A stretch of DNA of 64,000 bases from an uncultured Bacteroides sp. GTDB lineage: Bacteria; Bacteroidota; Bacteroidia; Bacteroidales; Bacteroidaceae. Below, piece after piece: positions 51,432-59,113 of the stretch. Both the position numbers and the translations under genes were made by a program. Location: the NCBI GenBank assembly GCA_937890825.1, contig CALADS010000080.1:68251-132250 (forward strand). The letters run 5' to 3'. Each line of letters opens with the position of its first letter. The first letter of the stretch is position 1. The notes under the pieces were generated by a model. The model saw nothing but the letters and a program-made list of their open reading frames with translations. It was not told where the DNA came from and did no database searches.

Positions 51432-51968
51432 TTACACAAACTGGATGTACTCCGGATTCACTTCTACGCCCGCTGCCAGATAACCTTTCAGCTCTACCAG
51501 CAGTCGTTTCACCTTACTGCCACGGACAGACAGTAAGTAGCCCTGGTAGCCGTTGAGCGGGCCACCGATGATACTGATTTTCTTACCATACATCTGCGGA
51601 GTAATTTCTTCGGGTAAATAGTACTGCGTGGATTTGGAAGCCTTCACGGCCTGCATAAAGTGATTCATATCTGCCTGAGGCACTACCATGGGCTCCCGGT
51701 AGGTATTGCGCAACCAACGGTACTGAAGGGTGGGCATCTTGGCCACGAGCGGATCCAAATGCTGGCGGGAATCGTAAACAAATAATAAATCTTGTAAAAC
51801 TGGCACTGTTATTCGCTCACGTTTACCTTTTTTAATAACAATATTCCATTTCGTGGGAACAAAAACGGTTACATCGTTGTTTGATAAGAACTTATAGGCA
51901 GGGAGTTTGGCATTCACCCGCTTTAAGTCGCGCATCACAAACCATTGTTTTTGTGTGAGGTCTTCCAT
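51432..51968 (-). CDS. UpxY family transcription antiterminator (NusG-like)
   Basis: 178 residues. An N-terminal NGN-like domain (QKQWFVMRDLKRVNAKLPAYKFLSNNDVTVFVPTKW) and a C-terminal KOW-like part (GKKISIIGGPLNGYQGYLLSVRGSKVKRLLVELKGYLAAGVEV). UpxY proteins are encoded by the first gene of Bacteroides capsular polysaccharide operons and keep RNA polymerase running through that operon. Here no capsule genes follow: downstream are an Rpn-like gene and a flippase fragment. It is therefore an orphan, or the head of a lost locus. No flanking invertible promoter repeats are evident in 51969-52181. Confidence 0.9.
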   Translation of the reverse strand: MEDLTQKQWFVMRDLKRVNAKLPAYKFLSNNDVTVFVPTKWNIVIKKGKRERITVPVLQDLLFVYDSRQHLDPLVAKMPTLQYRWLRNTYREPMVVPQADMNHFMQAVKASKSTQYYLPEEITPQMYGKKISIIGGPLNGYQGYLLSVRGSKVKRLLVELKGYLAAGVEVNPEYIQFV

Positions 51969-52181
51969 AGGTTCACCTTTCAGTTAAAGGCAATACAGCC
52001 AATCCTGCAAGAGTTATTATCAATCTAGTAATCAAGCAGTTAAATCTATAACAAAGAAACATCCGATTATTTTGCAGAGTATTATTGGCTCTAATTTTGA
52101 GTCATAAAATCATAGTTTCTTCGAATATATAATATAGTTCTCTACATAGGTGAAATATACGATAATGTAAGAAAATATTTT

Positions 52182-53309
52182 TTACCCCAGCAACGCTCGC
52201 ATAGTCTTCATTTTTTCTACAGTTTCCTGCCATTCGGAAGTGGCTTCCGATTGGGACAAGATGCCTCCACCTGCATAGAGGCGCACGGCTTCTGAAAAGA
52301 TTTCCATGCAGCGGAGATTGACGAAAAGGGCGGTGTGGCCGCCGGGATTCAACGAACCTACGAAACCGGAATAATAGCGACGGTCGTAGCCTTCCTGACG
52401 GTTGATAAAGTGATAGGTATCCTGCTTGGGCAGACCGCAAACGGCAGGCGTAGGATGCAGGGCATCGAGCAGCTCTCCTAAACGGGAAGGCTCGTGCAGC
52501 AGAAAGTGAAAATCGGTCTTGAGGTGTACCACGCCTCCGGCACGGGTGGTATAGGGGCCTTCTTCGGTGATTTCATGTCCGTAGCTGCTCAACAGGGTGC
52601 GGATGTAATCGGCCACACAGGCTTGTTCCTGACGGTTCTTCTCGCTCCAATGGGTGGGCATCACATCGCCTTGCATGGGCATGGTGCCTGCCAGGGCTAC
52701 GGTATGCCAGCTATGGAGTTCTCCGCTGAGCAGGATTTCGGGAGTGCTTCCCATCCAGGTGCCGGTAACGGGAGTATGGCAAAGATAAACCATCATCCGA
52801 GGATAACGGCGACAGGCTTCCTGAAAGGCACGGAATACGGAAAAACCGGACACAAGGGGCTGCAGGGAGGCGCGAGAGAGAACCAACTTGCGGAAACGGC
52901 CTGCCTGCAACGGCTGGATAAAGCGGTGGAAGGCGGCCTGATAGGCAGCGGACTCTTCTGCGGAGGAAGGGGCCGGAACAGACGGCTGGCCTTGGCCGGC
53001 AGACAACGGACTGACGGCGGAGGGCTCAGCAAGGAGAGCGGCTATCTCTTCCCATCCGTAGGCGGTGACATCGGGGCGTATCAGTACGACGGGATGCTGG
53101 ACGGAGGGGGAAAAGGGGGCCATCACAAAGCCCGACCGGGTGCCGAGTGAGGCTACTGTAGGAAGTTGTTCTACTTCGCCGGAGGTCTGCCAGACCAACC
53201 GGCAACCATCGGTCCACGGCATGCGATACAGGGCGAAAGCGGCATCGGCTTGTATCAGGGATTCTATCGCTGAGGTGAGGTGGGCTGTCATCATTTGCAT
53301 TGTTTCCAT
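52182..53309 (-). CDS. menF: Isochorismate synthase (MenF type)
   Basis: 375 residues, chorismate-binding fold. Motifs: LVLSRASLQPL near residue 140, TPEILLSGELHSWHTVALAGTMP with the catalytic/chorismate-binding region, and the C-terminal HPTPAVCGLPKQDTYHFINRQEGYDRRYYSGFVG...LFVNLRCMEI...GGGILSQSEATSEWQET. It makes isochorismate, the substrate of MenD. It is 44 kb away from menD, unlike the usual menF-menD-menB-menC-menE order in Bacteroides. Its start overlaps the end of the TPR gene by up to 19 nt (in-frame ATG codons at 53309, 53300, 53294, 53291). Confidence 0.93.
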   Translation of the reverse strand: METMQMMTAHLTSAIESLIQADAAFALYRMPWTDGCRLVWQTSGEVEQLPTVASLGTRSGFVMAPFSPSVQHPVVLIRPDVTAYGWEEIAALLAEPSAVSPLSAGQGQPSVPAPSSAEESAAYQAAFHRFIQPLQAGRFRKLVLSRASLQPLVSGFSVFRAFQEACRRYPRMMVYLCHTPVTGTWMGSTPEILLSGELHSWHTVALAGTMPMQGDVMPTHWSEKNRQEQACVADYIRTLLSSYGHEITEEGPYTTRAGGVVHLKTDFHFLLHEPSRLGELLDALHPTPAVCGLPKQDTYHFINRQEGYDRRYYSGFVGSLNPGGHTALFVNLRCMEIFSEAVRLYAGGGILSQSEATSEWQETVEKMKTMRALLG

Positions 53310-54166
53310 AAATCTCGGATTTCTGCCTGGGGAACGCCCAAGGCCATAGCTTGTGTCAAATCGTCTTTGGCCAGACGCTTCTTGCCTTGGGTGAGGTAGA
53401 TTTGTCCGCGCATCAGATAGGCTTCGGCCTGAGAGGGATTCAGGCGAAGGGCTTCTTCGAGGTCGAGCAGGGCCAGGTCGGTATGTTTCAGGTCTTTTTC
53501 CACTCCGGCACGGGCCACATAGAGCAGGGAGAGCTGGTGGACGTCAGGGTGGGTGCTTTCGGCTTCGGCTTGTACCAGACGGTTGAGGATGCCGAAGGCT
53601 TCTTCAAGTTTGCCTTCTTTCTGGGCCAGCGTGGCCAGTCCCAAGCGGGCTTTGAAATCGGTGGGATGGGCTTTGAGCAGACGGTTATAGTCGGCACGGG
53701 CCCAAGCGTAGTCGCGGTGCTGCATGTAGATGTAGGCACGCATCAGCAGGGCTTCGGCGTGGTCGGGGTCGGCATCGAGCACCAGGGAGTAGTCGGCACG
53801 GGCGGCATCATTCTTGCCCAGCTCCAGGTAAAGGGTGGCGCGATTCAGCAGGATGGGCACGGTGCGGGGGGCTATGTTGAGGGCATAGTTGTAGCTTTCC
53901 AGTGCCTGCTCGTATTTCTTTTGCCGGCGCTGGATGGTGCCGAGGTTGGAAAACAACAGGGCGTTATGGGGATTGGCCGGTTCCAGTTTCAAGGCCTCAC
54001 GAAGGAGGGTTTCGGCCAACTGCAGGCTGTCGTGCTCGGTGGCTTGCACGGCACGCTCGCTCAGTTCACGGTAACTTTGGGCGGACAGTACGGCAGGAAG
54101 CAGTACGGACAGCCCTATGAGTAGGAAACTTCGTCTGATAAAAGACAGGGATTTCAGATGGTTCAT
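53291..54166 (-). CDS. Exported tetratricopeptide-repeat protein
   Basis: 291 residues. Signal peptide to about residue 29 (LPAVLSAQS), then about seven TPR units of 34 residues, recognisable by patterns such as ALLFSNLGTIQRRQKKYEQALESYNYALNIAP and ALLMRAYIYMQHRDYAWARADYNRLLKAHP, through the C-terminus. TPRs bind other proteins; no partner can be inferred. It is upstream of and overlapping menF, so the two are probably co-transcribed from the box at 54193-54200. Confidence 0.9.
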   Translation of the reverse strand: MNHLKSLSFIRRSFLLIGLSVLLPAVLSAQSYRELSERAVQATEHDSLQLAETLLREALKLEPANPHNALLFSNLGTIQRRQKKYEQALESYNYALNIAPRTVPILLNRATLYLELGKNDAARADYSLVLDADPDHAEALLMRAYIYMQHRDYAWARADYNRLLKAHPTDFKARLGLATLAQKEGKLEEAFGILNRLVQAEAESTHPDVHQLSLLYVARAGVEKDLKHTDLALLDLEEALRLNPSQAEAYLMRGQIYLTQGKKRLAKDDLTQAMALGVPQAEIRDLWKQCK

Positions 54167-54192
54167 AGTGTATATATATTGGTTTAAGCATA

Positions 54193-54200
54193 CAAAGATA
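54193..54200 (-). promoter_or_regulatory. Candidate -7 box for the TPR-menF operon
   Basis: Minus-strand TATCTTTG, 26 nt before the ATG. Confidence 0.5.
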
Positions 54201-54230
54201 CAAGAGAGTGAGCAGCTGATAAAGGAATTA

Positions 54231-54280
54231 GGAGTTAAAGGGAGTTAAGGGGGAGTTAAGAGAGGAGTTAGAGGGAGTTA
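54231..54280. repeat. Five GGAGTTA repeats at 10-12 nt spacing
   Basis: GGAGTTA at 54231, 54241, 54252, 54264 and 54274, one per DNA helical turn. Three reverse-complement copies (TAACTCC) occur at 6174, 6182 and 6200, and two GGAGTTG at about 35318-35331. Confidence 0.65.
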
Positions 54281-54289
54281 GGGATTAAT

Positions 54290-54370
54290 AGCAACTGGCT
54301 GCATGCGCCCTTGCAACCGCTTGCATTGGGTTATGCAACCGCTTGCGCTGGGCCATGCAGCCAGCTGCTT
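54290..54370. repeat. Four tandem 22-nt palindromic units, copy 2 (opposite orientation)
   Basis: Units start at 54290, 54312, 54334 and 54356. Core TGCAACCGCTTGC is the reverse complement of the core at 13850-13937, with the same 22-nt period and 8 variable nt between. It follows the leuB stop directly. Confidence 0.75.
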
Positions 54371-54379
54371 AAAAGAGGG

Positions 54380-55441
54380 TTATGCTTGCTGAATCCAATC
54401 TACTATCCAGGCTCCTACTTCGCGGGTGCCGTAACGGGCTCCGCCTTCTACCTGGATCTCGGGGGTACGTACGCAGGCATCGAGCGAGGCATCGACGGCA
54501 CGGCGTATCAGGGTACCTTCTGCTTTCAGGTCGAAATATTCGAAGAGCATGGCTACGGAGAGTATCTGTGCCAGCGGGTTGGCAATGTTCTGTCCCTTGG
54601 CTTGCGGCCAACTGCCGTGAATGGGTTCGAAGACAGGGGTGCCAGAACCGGTGGAAGCGGAAGGGAGCAGTCCCATAGATCCGCTGATGCACGAGCCTTC
54701 GTCGGTGAGGATGTCGCCAAAGGTGTTCTCTGTCACCATGACATCGAAGAATGTAGGCTCCTGAATCATACGCATGGCGGCATTGTCTACATACATATAA
54801 TCGGTGGTGACTTCCGGATAACGGGGTGCCATTTCCTGCGCTATCAGACGCCACAGGCGGCTGGATGCCAAGACATTGGCCTTGTCGACCACGGTGAGGT
54901 GCTTACGGCGCTTCAGGGCGTATTCGAAACCTACTTGCAGAATGCGTTCTATCTCGGCACGGGTGTAGTAGTTGGTATCGTAGGCTTTCTCGTTGTCTTG
55001 ATACTTCTGGCCGAAATACATACCGCCGGTGAGCTCACGGATGCAGATAAAGTCGGCTCCGTCTACCAGCTCGGCGCGAAGGGGCGACTTATGGAGCAGG
55101 CACTTGAATGTCTGCACCGGACGGATGTTGGCGAAAAGGCCCAGCTTCTTGCGCATGGCCAGCAACCCTTGTTCGGGGCGCACCTTGGCGGTGGGGTCGT
55201 TATCGAACTTGGGGTCGCCCACGGCTGAAAAAAGCACGGCATCGGCACGACAGCAGGTCTGGTAGGTTTCTTCGGGAAAAGGGTCGCCTACCTTATCGAT
55301 GGCATCGGCTCCGCAAAGGGCGTATTCATACTGCACGGTATGTCCGAACTTCTTACAAACGGCGGTCATTACATCCACTCCTACAGCGGATATTTCGGGG
55401 CCGATACCGTCACCGGCCAACACTGCAATCTTTAATTTCAT
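54380..55441 (-). CDS. leuB: 3-Isopropylmalate dehydrogenase
   Basis: 353 residues. KIAVLAGDGIGPEISA at the N-terminus, RPEQGLLAMRKKLGLFANIRPV, the active-site RELTGGMYFG and DKANVLASSRLWR segments, the VDNAAMRMI region with metal-binding Asp, and NxFGDILTDEGS. It oxidises and decarboxylates 3-isopropylmalate to 2-ketoisocaproate with NAD+. Last gene of the leucine operon; 105 nt after the synthase-like gene. Confidence 0.95.
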   Translation of the reverse strand: MKLKIAVLAGDGIGPEISAVGVDVMTAVCKKFGHTVQYEYALCGADAIDKVGDPFPEETYQTCCRADAVLFSAVGDPKFDNDPTAKVRPEQGLLAMRKKLGLFANIRPVQTFKCLLHKSPLRAELVDGADFICIRELTGGMYFGQKYQDNEKAYDTNYYTRAEIERILQVGFEYALKRRKHLTVVDKANVLASSRLWRLIAQEMAPRYPEVTTDYMYVDNAAMRMIQEPTFFDVMVTENTFGDILTDEGSCISGSMGLLPSASTGSGTPVFEPIHGSWPQAKGQNIANPLAQILSVAMLFEYFDLKAEGTLIRRAVDASLDACVRTPEIQVEGGARYGTREVGAWIVDWIQQA

Positions 55442-55546
55442 CTTTTTTATCTTTTTAAGCCATTCAATCTTTTTTCAACAGTTCATCTATTTTCTCTTTA
55501 GCTGCTGCATTCTTCTGTTTTGTCTTTCAAAAAACAATCCGCTACA

Positions 55547-57070
55547 CTACCCTATCATATTCAGCATCTTCACCGTGGCCTTGATGGCCGCTTCGGTCTG
55601 GTCGGCATCTAGTCCGCGGGTGCGGAACATTTTACCTTCATAGCTCCAGGTGATGACGGTCTGCACAAAGGCATCGGTGCGTCCTCCGGGCGGAATGGTC
55701 ACGGCATAATTCGTCAGCATGGGAAACTTGCGGTTCAGCGTCGTCTTGTAAATCTTCCGCAACGCCCGCACAAAAGCATCGTACTGACCGTCGCCGCTAC
55801 TGCTCTCTTCATATTCCTTGCCGTCAATCTCTATCCGCAGGGTAGCCATCGGCTTCAGCCCGTAGGCCAGGTTCACAAAATAGCTTTTCAGTTTCACCCG
55901 GTCGGCCCGCACATCGTGTTTCAGCACATCGCTCACGATGTAGGGCAAGTCTTCCCGGGTGACCAGTTCCTTCTTGTCGCCCAGTTCGATGATGCGTTCC
56001 GTGACCTTCCGCATGGCCTCCTCGTCCAGTTCCAGCCCCAAGTCCTCCAGGTTCTTGCGGATATTTGCCTTGCCGCTGTTCTTGCCCAGAGCGTACTCGC
56101 GCTTACGGCCAAATCGTTCGGGCAGCAAATCGTTGCAATACAGGTTGCTCTTATTGTCGCCATCGGCATGCACTCCGGCTACCTGGGTAAAGACATGTTC
56201 GCCCACGATGGGCTTGTTGGCGGGAATGACTATGCCCGAGTACGACTCTACCACACGGCTCACCTCATTGAGCCGGCTCTCATCGATGCCCGTCACGGCA
56301 CTGAAATGATCTTTCAGAATGGCCTGTACGCTAGACAGTGGAGCATTGCCTGCCCGCTCGCCCAACCCGTTGATGGTGGTGTGCAGCCCCTTACAGCCGC
56401 TGAGTACGGCAGCCAACACATTGCTCACGGCCAGGTCGTAGTCATTGTGAGCGTGAAAATCGAAATGGGTATCGGGATAGCGCTTCACCATCTTCCGCAT
56501 GTATTCTATGACCTGCAGCGGATTGAGGATACCCAGGGTATCGGGCAGCATATAGCGCCGGATGCCGCTGTGGGCCAAACCGTCCATCAACTGAAAGACA
56601 TATTCGGGAGAATCTTTCATGCCGTTGCTCCAGTCTTCCAAATAGACATTGACTTCCATCTGAAGGCTGTGGGCATAGCTTACCACCGACAGAATATCGG
56701 CGAGATGGGCTTCGGGCGACTTTTGCAACTGACGGGTGCAGTGCTTCAGCGAACCCTTGCAGAGGAGATTGATGACGCGGCAACCGGTGGAATGGATCCA
56801 GTCGGCCGACTGATGACCGTCGACAAACCCCAGCACCTCTACCTGAGGCAGCAAACTGCGGCGGGCAGCCCAGTCGCAAATCATCTTCACCGCCTGATGC
56901 TCACCCTCGGATACGCGGGCAGAAGCCACCTCCAGGCGGTCTACCTTCAGTTCTTCGAGCAAGAGGCGGGCTATCATCAGTTTCTCGTGCGGCACGAAAG
57001 ATACTCCGCTGGTCTGCTCGCCATCGCGCAGCGTGGTATCCATAATTTCTATTTTGGGATGTTTCATCAA
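55547..57070 (-). CDS. 2-Isopropylmalate/citramalate synthase family enzyme (second synthase of the operon)
   Basis: 507 residues. TIM-barrel DRE domain: IMDTTLRDGEQTSGVSF, the HAHNDYDLAVSN metal motif and NGLGERAGNAPL; the C-terminal LeuA_dimer regulatory domain from about 390 (SYFVNLAYGLKPMATLRIEIDGKEY). It condenses acetyl-CoA with a 2-oxo acid. It differs clearly from the leuA of the same operon, so it may be citramalate synthase (isoleucine route from pyruvate) or a second isopropylmalate synthase. Its ATG overlaps the leuD stop (4 nt). Confidence 0.85.
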   Translation of the reverse strand: MMKHPKIEIMDTTLRDGEQTSGVSFVPHEKLMIARLLLEELKVDRLEVASARVSEGEHQAVKMICDWAARRSLLPQVEVLGFVDGHQSADWIHSTGCRVINLLCKGSLKHCTRQLQKSPEAHLADILSVVSYAHSLQMEVNVYLEDWSNGMKDSPEYVFQLMDGLAHSGIRRYMLPDTLGILNPLQVIEYMRKMVKRYPDTHFDFHAHNDYDLAVSNVLAAVLSGCKGLHTTINGLGERAGNAPLSSVQAILKDHFSAVTGIDESRLNEVSRVVESYSGIVIPANKPIVGEHVFTQVAGVHADGDNKSNLYCNDLLPERFGRKREYALGKNSGKANIRKNLEDLGLELDEEAMRKVTERIIELGDKKELVTREDLPYIVSDVLKHDVRADRVKLKSYFVNLAYGLKPMATLRIEIDGKEYEESSSGDGQYDAFVRALRKIYKTTLNRKFPMLTNYAVTIPPGGRTDAFVQTVITWSYEGKMFRTRGLDADQTEAAIKATVKMLNMIG

Positions 57071-57666
57071 AGGGGTCGATTTTGTTCAAATTCTACTATC
57101 TTGGAGCGATTCTCTACCAGAAAATCGATGTCGTCCAGGCCGTGCATCAGGCAATGTTTCTTATAGGCATTGATTTCAAAGGATTCGCAGGTGCCGGTGG
57201 AAAGGTTGGTGATGGTCTGCGCCGGCAGATTCACCTCTACCTGCATACGGGGGTCGGCGGCAATAGACCGGAACAGCTCTTGCAGGAAAGATTCGCTTAC
57301 CACTACGGGCAGAACAAAATTATTCAGCTCATTGTTCTTATGGATGTCGGCAAAAAAGCTGCTCACCACTACCCGGAAACCATAGCCGGCCAAGGCCCAG
57401 GCGGCATGCTCGCGGCTGGAACCGGAGCCGAAATTCTGGCCTGCTACCAGGATTTGTCCGCCATAAAGGGGGTTGTTCAGCACAAAGTCGGGATTGGGGC
57501 TGCCGTCGGGGCGATAGCGCCAATCGCAGAACAGATGGTCGCCGAAAAACTGCTCGTCGCGGGTGGTGGCTTTGAGAAAACGGGCGGGAATAATCTGGTC
57601 GGTGTCCACATTCTCTAGCGGAAGGGGCACACAGGTGCTGGTAAGTATGGAAAATTTCTGTTTCAT
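57067..57666 (-). CDS. leuD: 3-Isopropylmalate dehydratase small subunit
   Basis: 199 residues, the swivelling aconitase-type domain. STCVPLPLENVDTDQIIPARFLK, then GQNFGSGSSREHAAWALAGYGFRVVVSSFFADIHKNNELNNFVLPV. It pairs with LeuC to isomerise 2- to 3-isopropylmalate. Lies 46 nt after leuC. Confidence 0.95.
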   Translation of the reverse strand: MKQKFSILTSTCVPLPLENVDTDQIIPARFLKATTRDEQFFGDHLFCDWRYRPDGSPNPDFVLNNPLYGGQILVAGQNFGSGSSREHAAWALAGYGFRVVVSSFFADIHKNNELNNFVLPVVVSESFLQELFRSIAADPRMQVEVNLPAQTITNLSTGTCESFEINAYKKHCLMHGLDDIDFLVENRSKIVEFEQNRPL

Positions 57667-57712
57667 ATCGTTGGTTCTGAGAAATGATTACCTGACAAAT
57701 GTGTCAGGACGG

Positions 57713-59107
57713 TTATAACAAGGTACGGGGGTCGGTGATGACACCGGTAACGGCCGCTGCGGCTGCAGTGAGCGGACTGGCCAGCAGGGTGCGGGAGCCC
57801 GGACCTTGACGGCCCTCGAAGTTACGGTTGCTCGTAGATACGGCATACTTGCCTGCGGGTATCTTGTCATCGTTCATGGCCAGACAGGCGGAACATCCCG
57901 GCTGCCGTATCTGAAAGCCGGCTTCGGCCAGCACTTTATCCAATCCTTCTTCGCGAATCTGGGCATCGACCATCCAGGAGCCCGGCACCAGCCAGGCTAC
58001 CACTCCCGGAGCTTTGCGGCGACCGCGTACCACGGAGGCAAAGGCTCGGAAATCTTCGATGCGACCGTTGGTGCAGGCTCCGAGAAATACGTAGTCTACG
58101 GGATGGCCCAGCAGGGATTCGCCCGGATGGAAGCCCATGTAATGGAGCGACTTGCGGAAAGAGGCTTCGGCGGCCTGGCCCATGCCTTCGGTGGTGGGGA
58201 TGGTTTGCGTAATGCCTACTCCCATACCGGGATTGGTGCCGTAGGTAAGCATCGGCTCTATGCGGGATGCGTCGATGTGTATCTCCCGGTCGAACACGGC
58301 ATCGTCGTCGCTCTTCAGGGTTTTCCAATAGGCTAAGGCCTGTTCCCAATCCTCGCCCTGCGGTGCGTATTCGCGGCCTTGGATGTAGGCAAAGGTCACC
58401 TCGTCGGGGGCTATCATGCCGCCACGGGCTCCCATCTCGATGCTGAGGTTACAGAGCGTCAGGCGGCCTTCCATGCTGAGACTGCGCACGGCCTGGCCGG
58501 CGTATTCCACAAAATAGCCGGTGGCACCGCTGGTGGTAAGCTGCGACATCATGTAGAGTGCCAGGTCTTTGGCAGTAACGCCCGGTCTCAACCGACCGTC
58601 TACGGTGATGCGCATGGTTTTGGGGCGGGACTGCAGGACGCACTGCGAGGCCATGACCATTTCTACCTCGCTGGTACCGATACCGAAGGCAATGGCTCCC
58701 AAGGCTCCGTGGGTGGAAGTGTGAGAATCGCCACAGACGATGGTCATACCCGGCAGGGTAAGGCCGCGCTCGGGACCTACCACGTGGATGATGCCGTTCT
58801 TGGGATGCATCATGCCGAAATGGGTCAGGCCGAAGTAAGCTGCATTCCGGGCCAAGGTATCGACCTGCTCGCGGGAAACGGGGTCGTCGATGGCTTTATC
58901 CTGGTCGTGCGTGGGGGTATTGTGGTCGGGCATACAGAATATCTTCTCAGGACGGAAACACTTCAAGCCGCGCTGACGCAGACCGGCAAAGGCTTGCGGA
59001 CTGGTGACTTCGTGGCAATAGAGGCGGTCGATATACAGTTGGGTGGGGCCGTCGGGTATCTGCTGCACCACATGGGCATCCCAGATTTTATCAAACAAGG
59101 TATTCAT
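57713..59107 (-). CDS. leuC: 3-Isopropylmalate dehydratase large subunit
   Basis: 464 residues. Aconitase fold: KIWDAHVVQQIPDGPTQLYIDRL, the DHNTPT motif, CGDSHTSTHGALGAIAFGIGTSEVE, FLGACTNGRIEDFRAFA and the GCSACLAMNDDKIPAGKYAVSTSNRNFEGRQG end. The three cysteines (in CTNGR and the GCSAC pair) bind a 4Fe-4S cluster. 6 nt after leuA. Confidence 0.95.
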   Translation of the reverse strand: MNTLFDKIWDAHVVQQIPDGPTQLYIDRLYCHEVTSPQAFAGLRQRGLKCFRPEKIFCMPDHNTPTHDQDKAIDDPVSREQVDTLARNAAYFGLTHFGMMHPKNGIIHVVGPERGLTLPGMTIVCGDSHTSTHGALGAIAFGIGTSEVEMVMASQCVLQSRPKTMRITVDGRLRPGVTAKDLALYMMSQLTTSGATGYFVEYAGQAVRSLSMEGRLTLCNLSIEMGARGGMIAPDEVTFAYIQGREYAPQGEDWEQALAYWKTLKSDDDAVFDREIHIDASRIEPMLTYGTNPGMGVGITQTIPTTEGMGQAAEASFRKSLHYMGFHPGESLLGHPVDYVFLGACTNGRIEDFRAFASVVRGRRKAPGVVAWLVPGSWMVDAQIREEGLDKVLAEAGFQIRQPGCSACLAMNDDKIPAGKYAVSTSNRNFEGRQGPGSRTLLASPLTAAAAAVTGVITDPRTLL

Positions 59108-59113
59108 ACGTTC

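Noticed and set aside
49617..52181. Integrated island using tRNA-Lys as attachment site
   Set aside because: No integrase gene and no second copy of the tRNA 3' end was seen downstream.
51969..52181. Invertible promoter in front of the UpxY gene
   Set aside because: No pair of inverted repeats of the Mpi type found flanking a promoter in this short gap.
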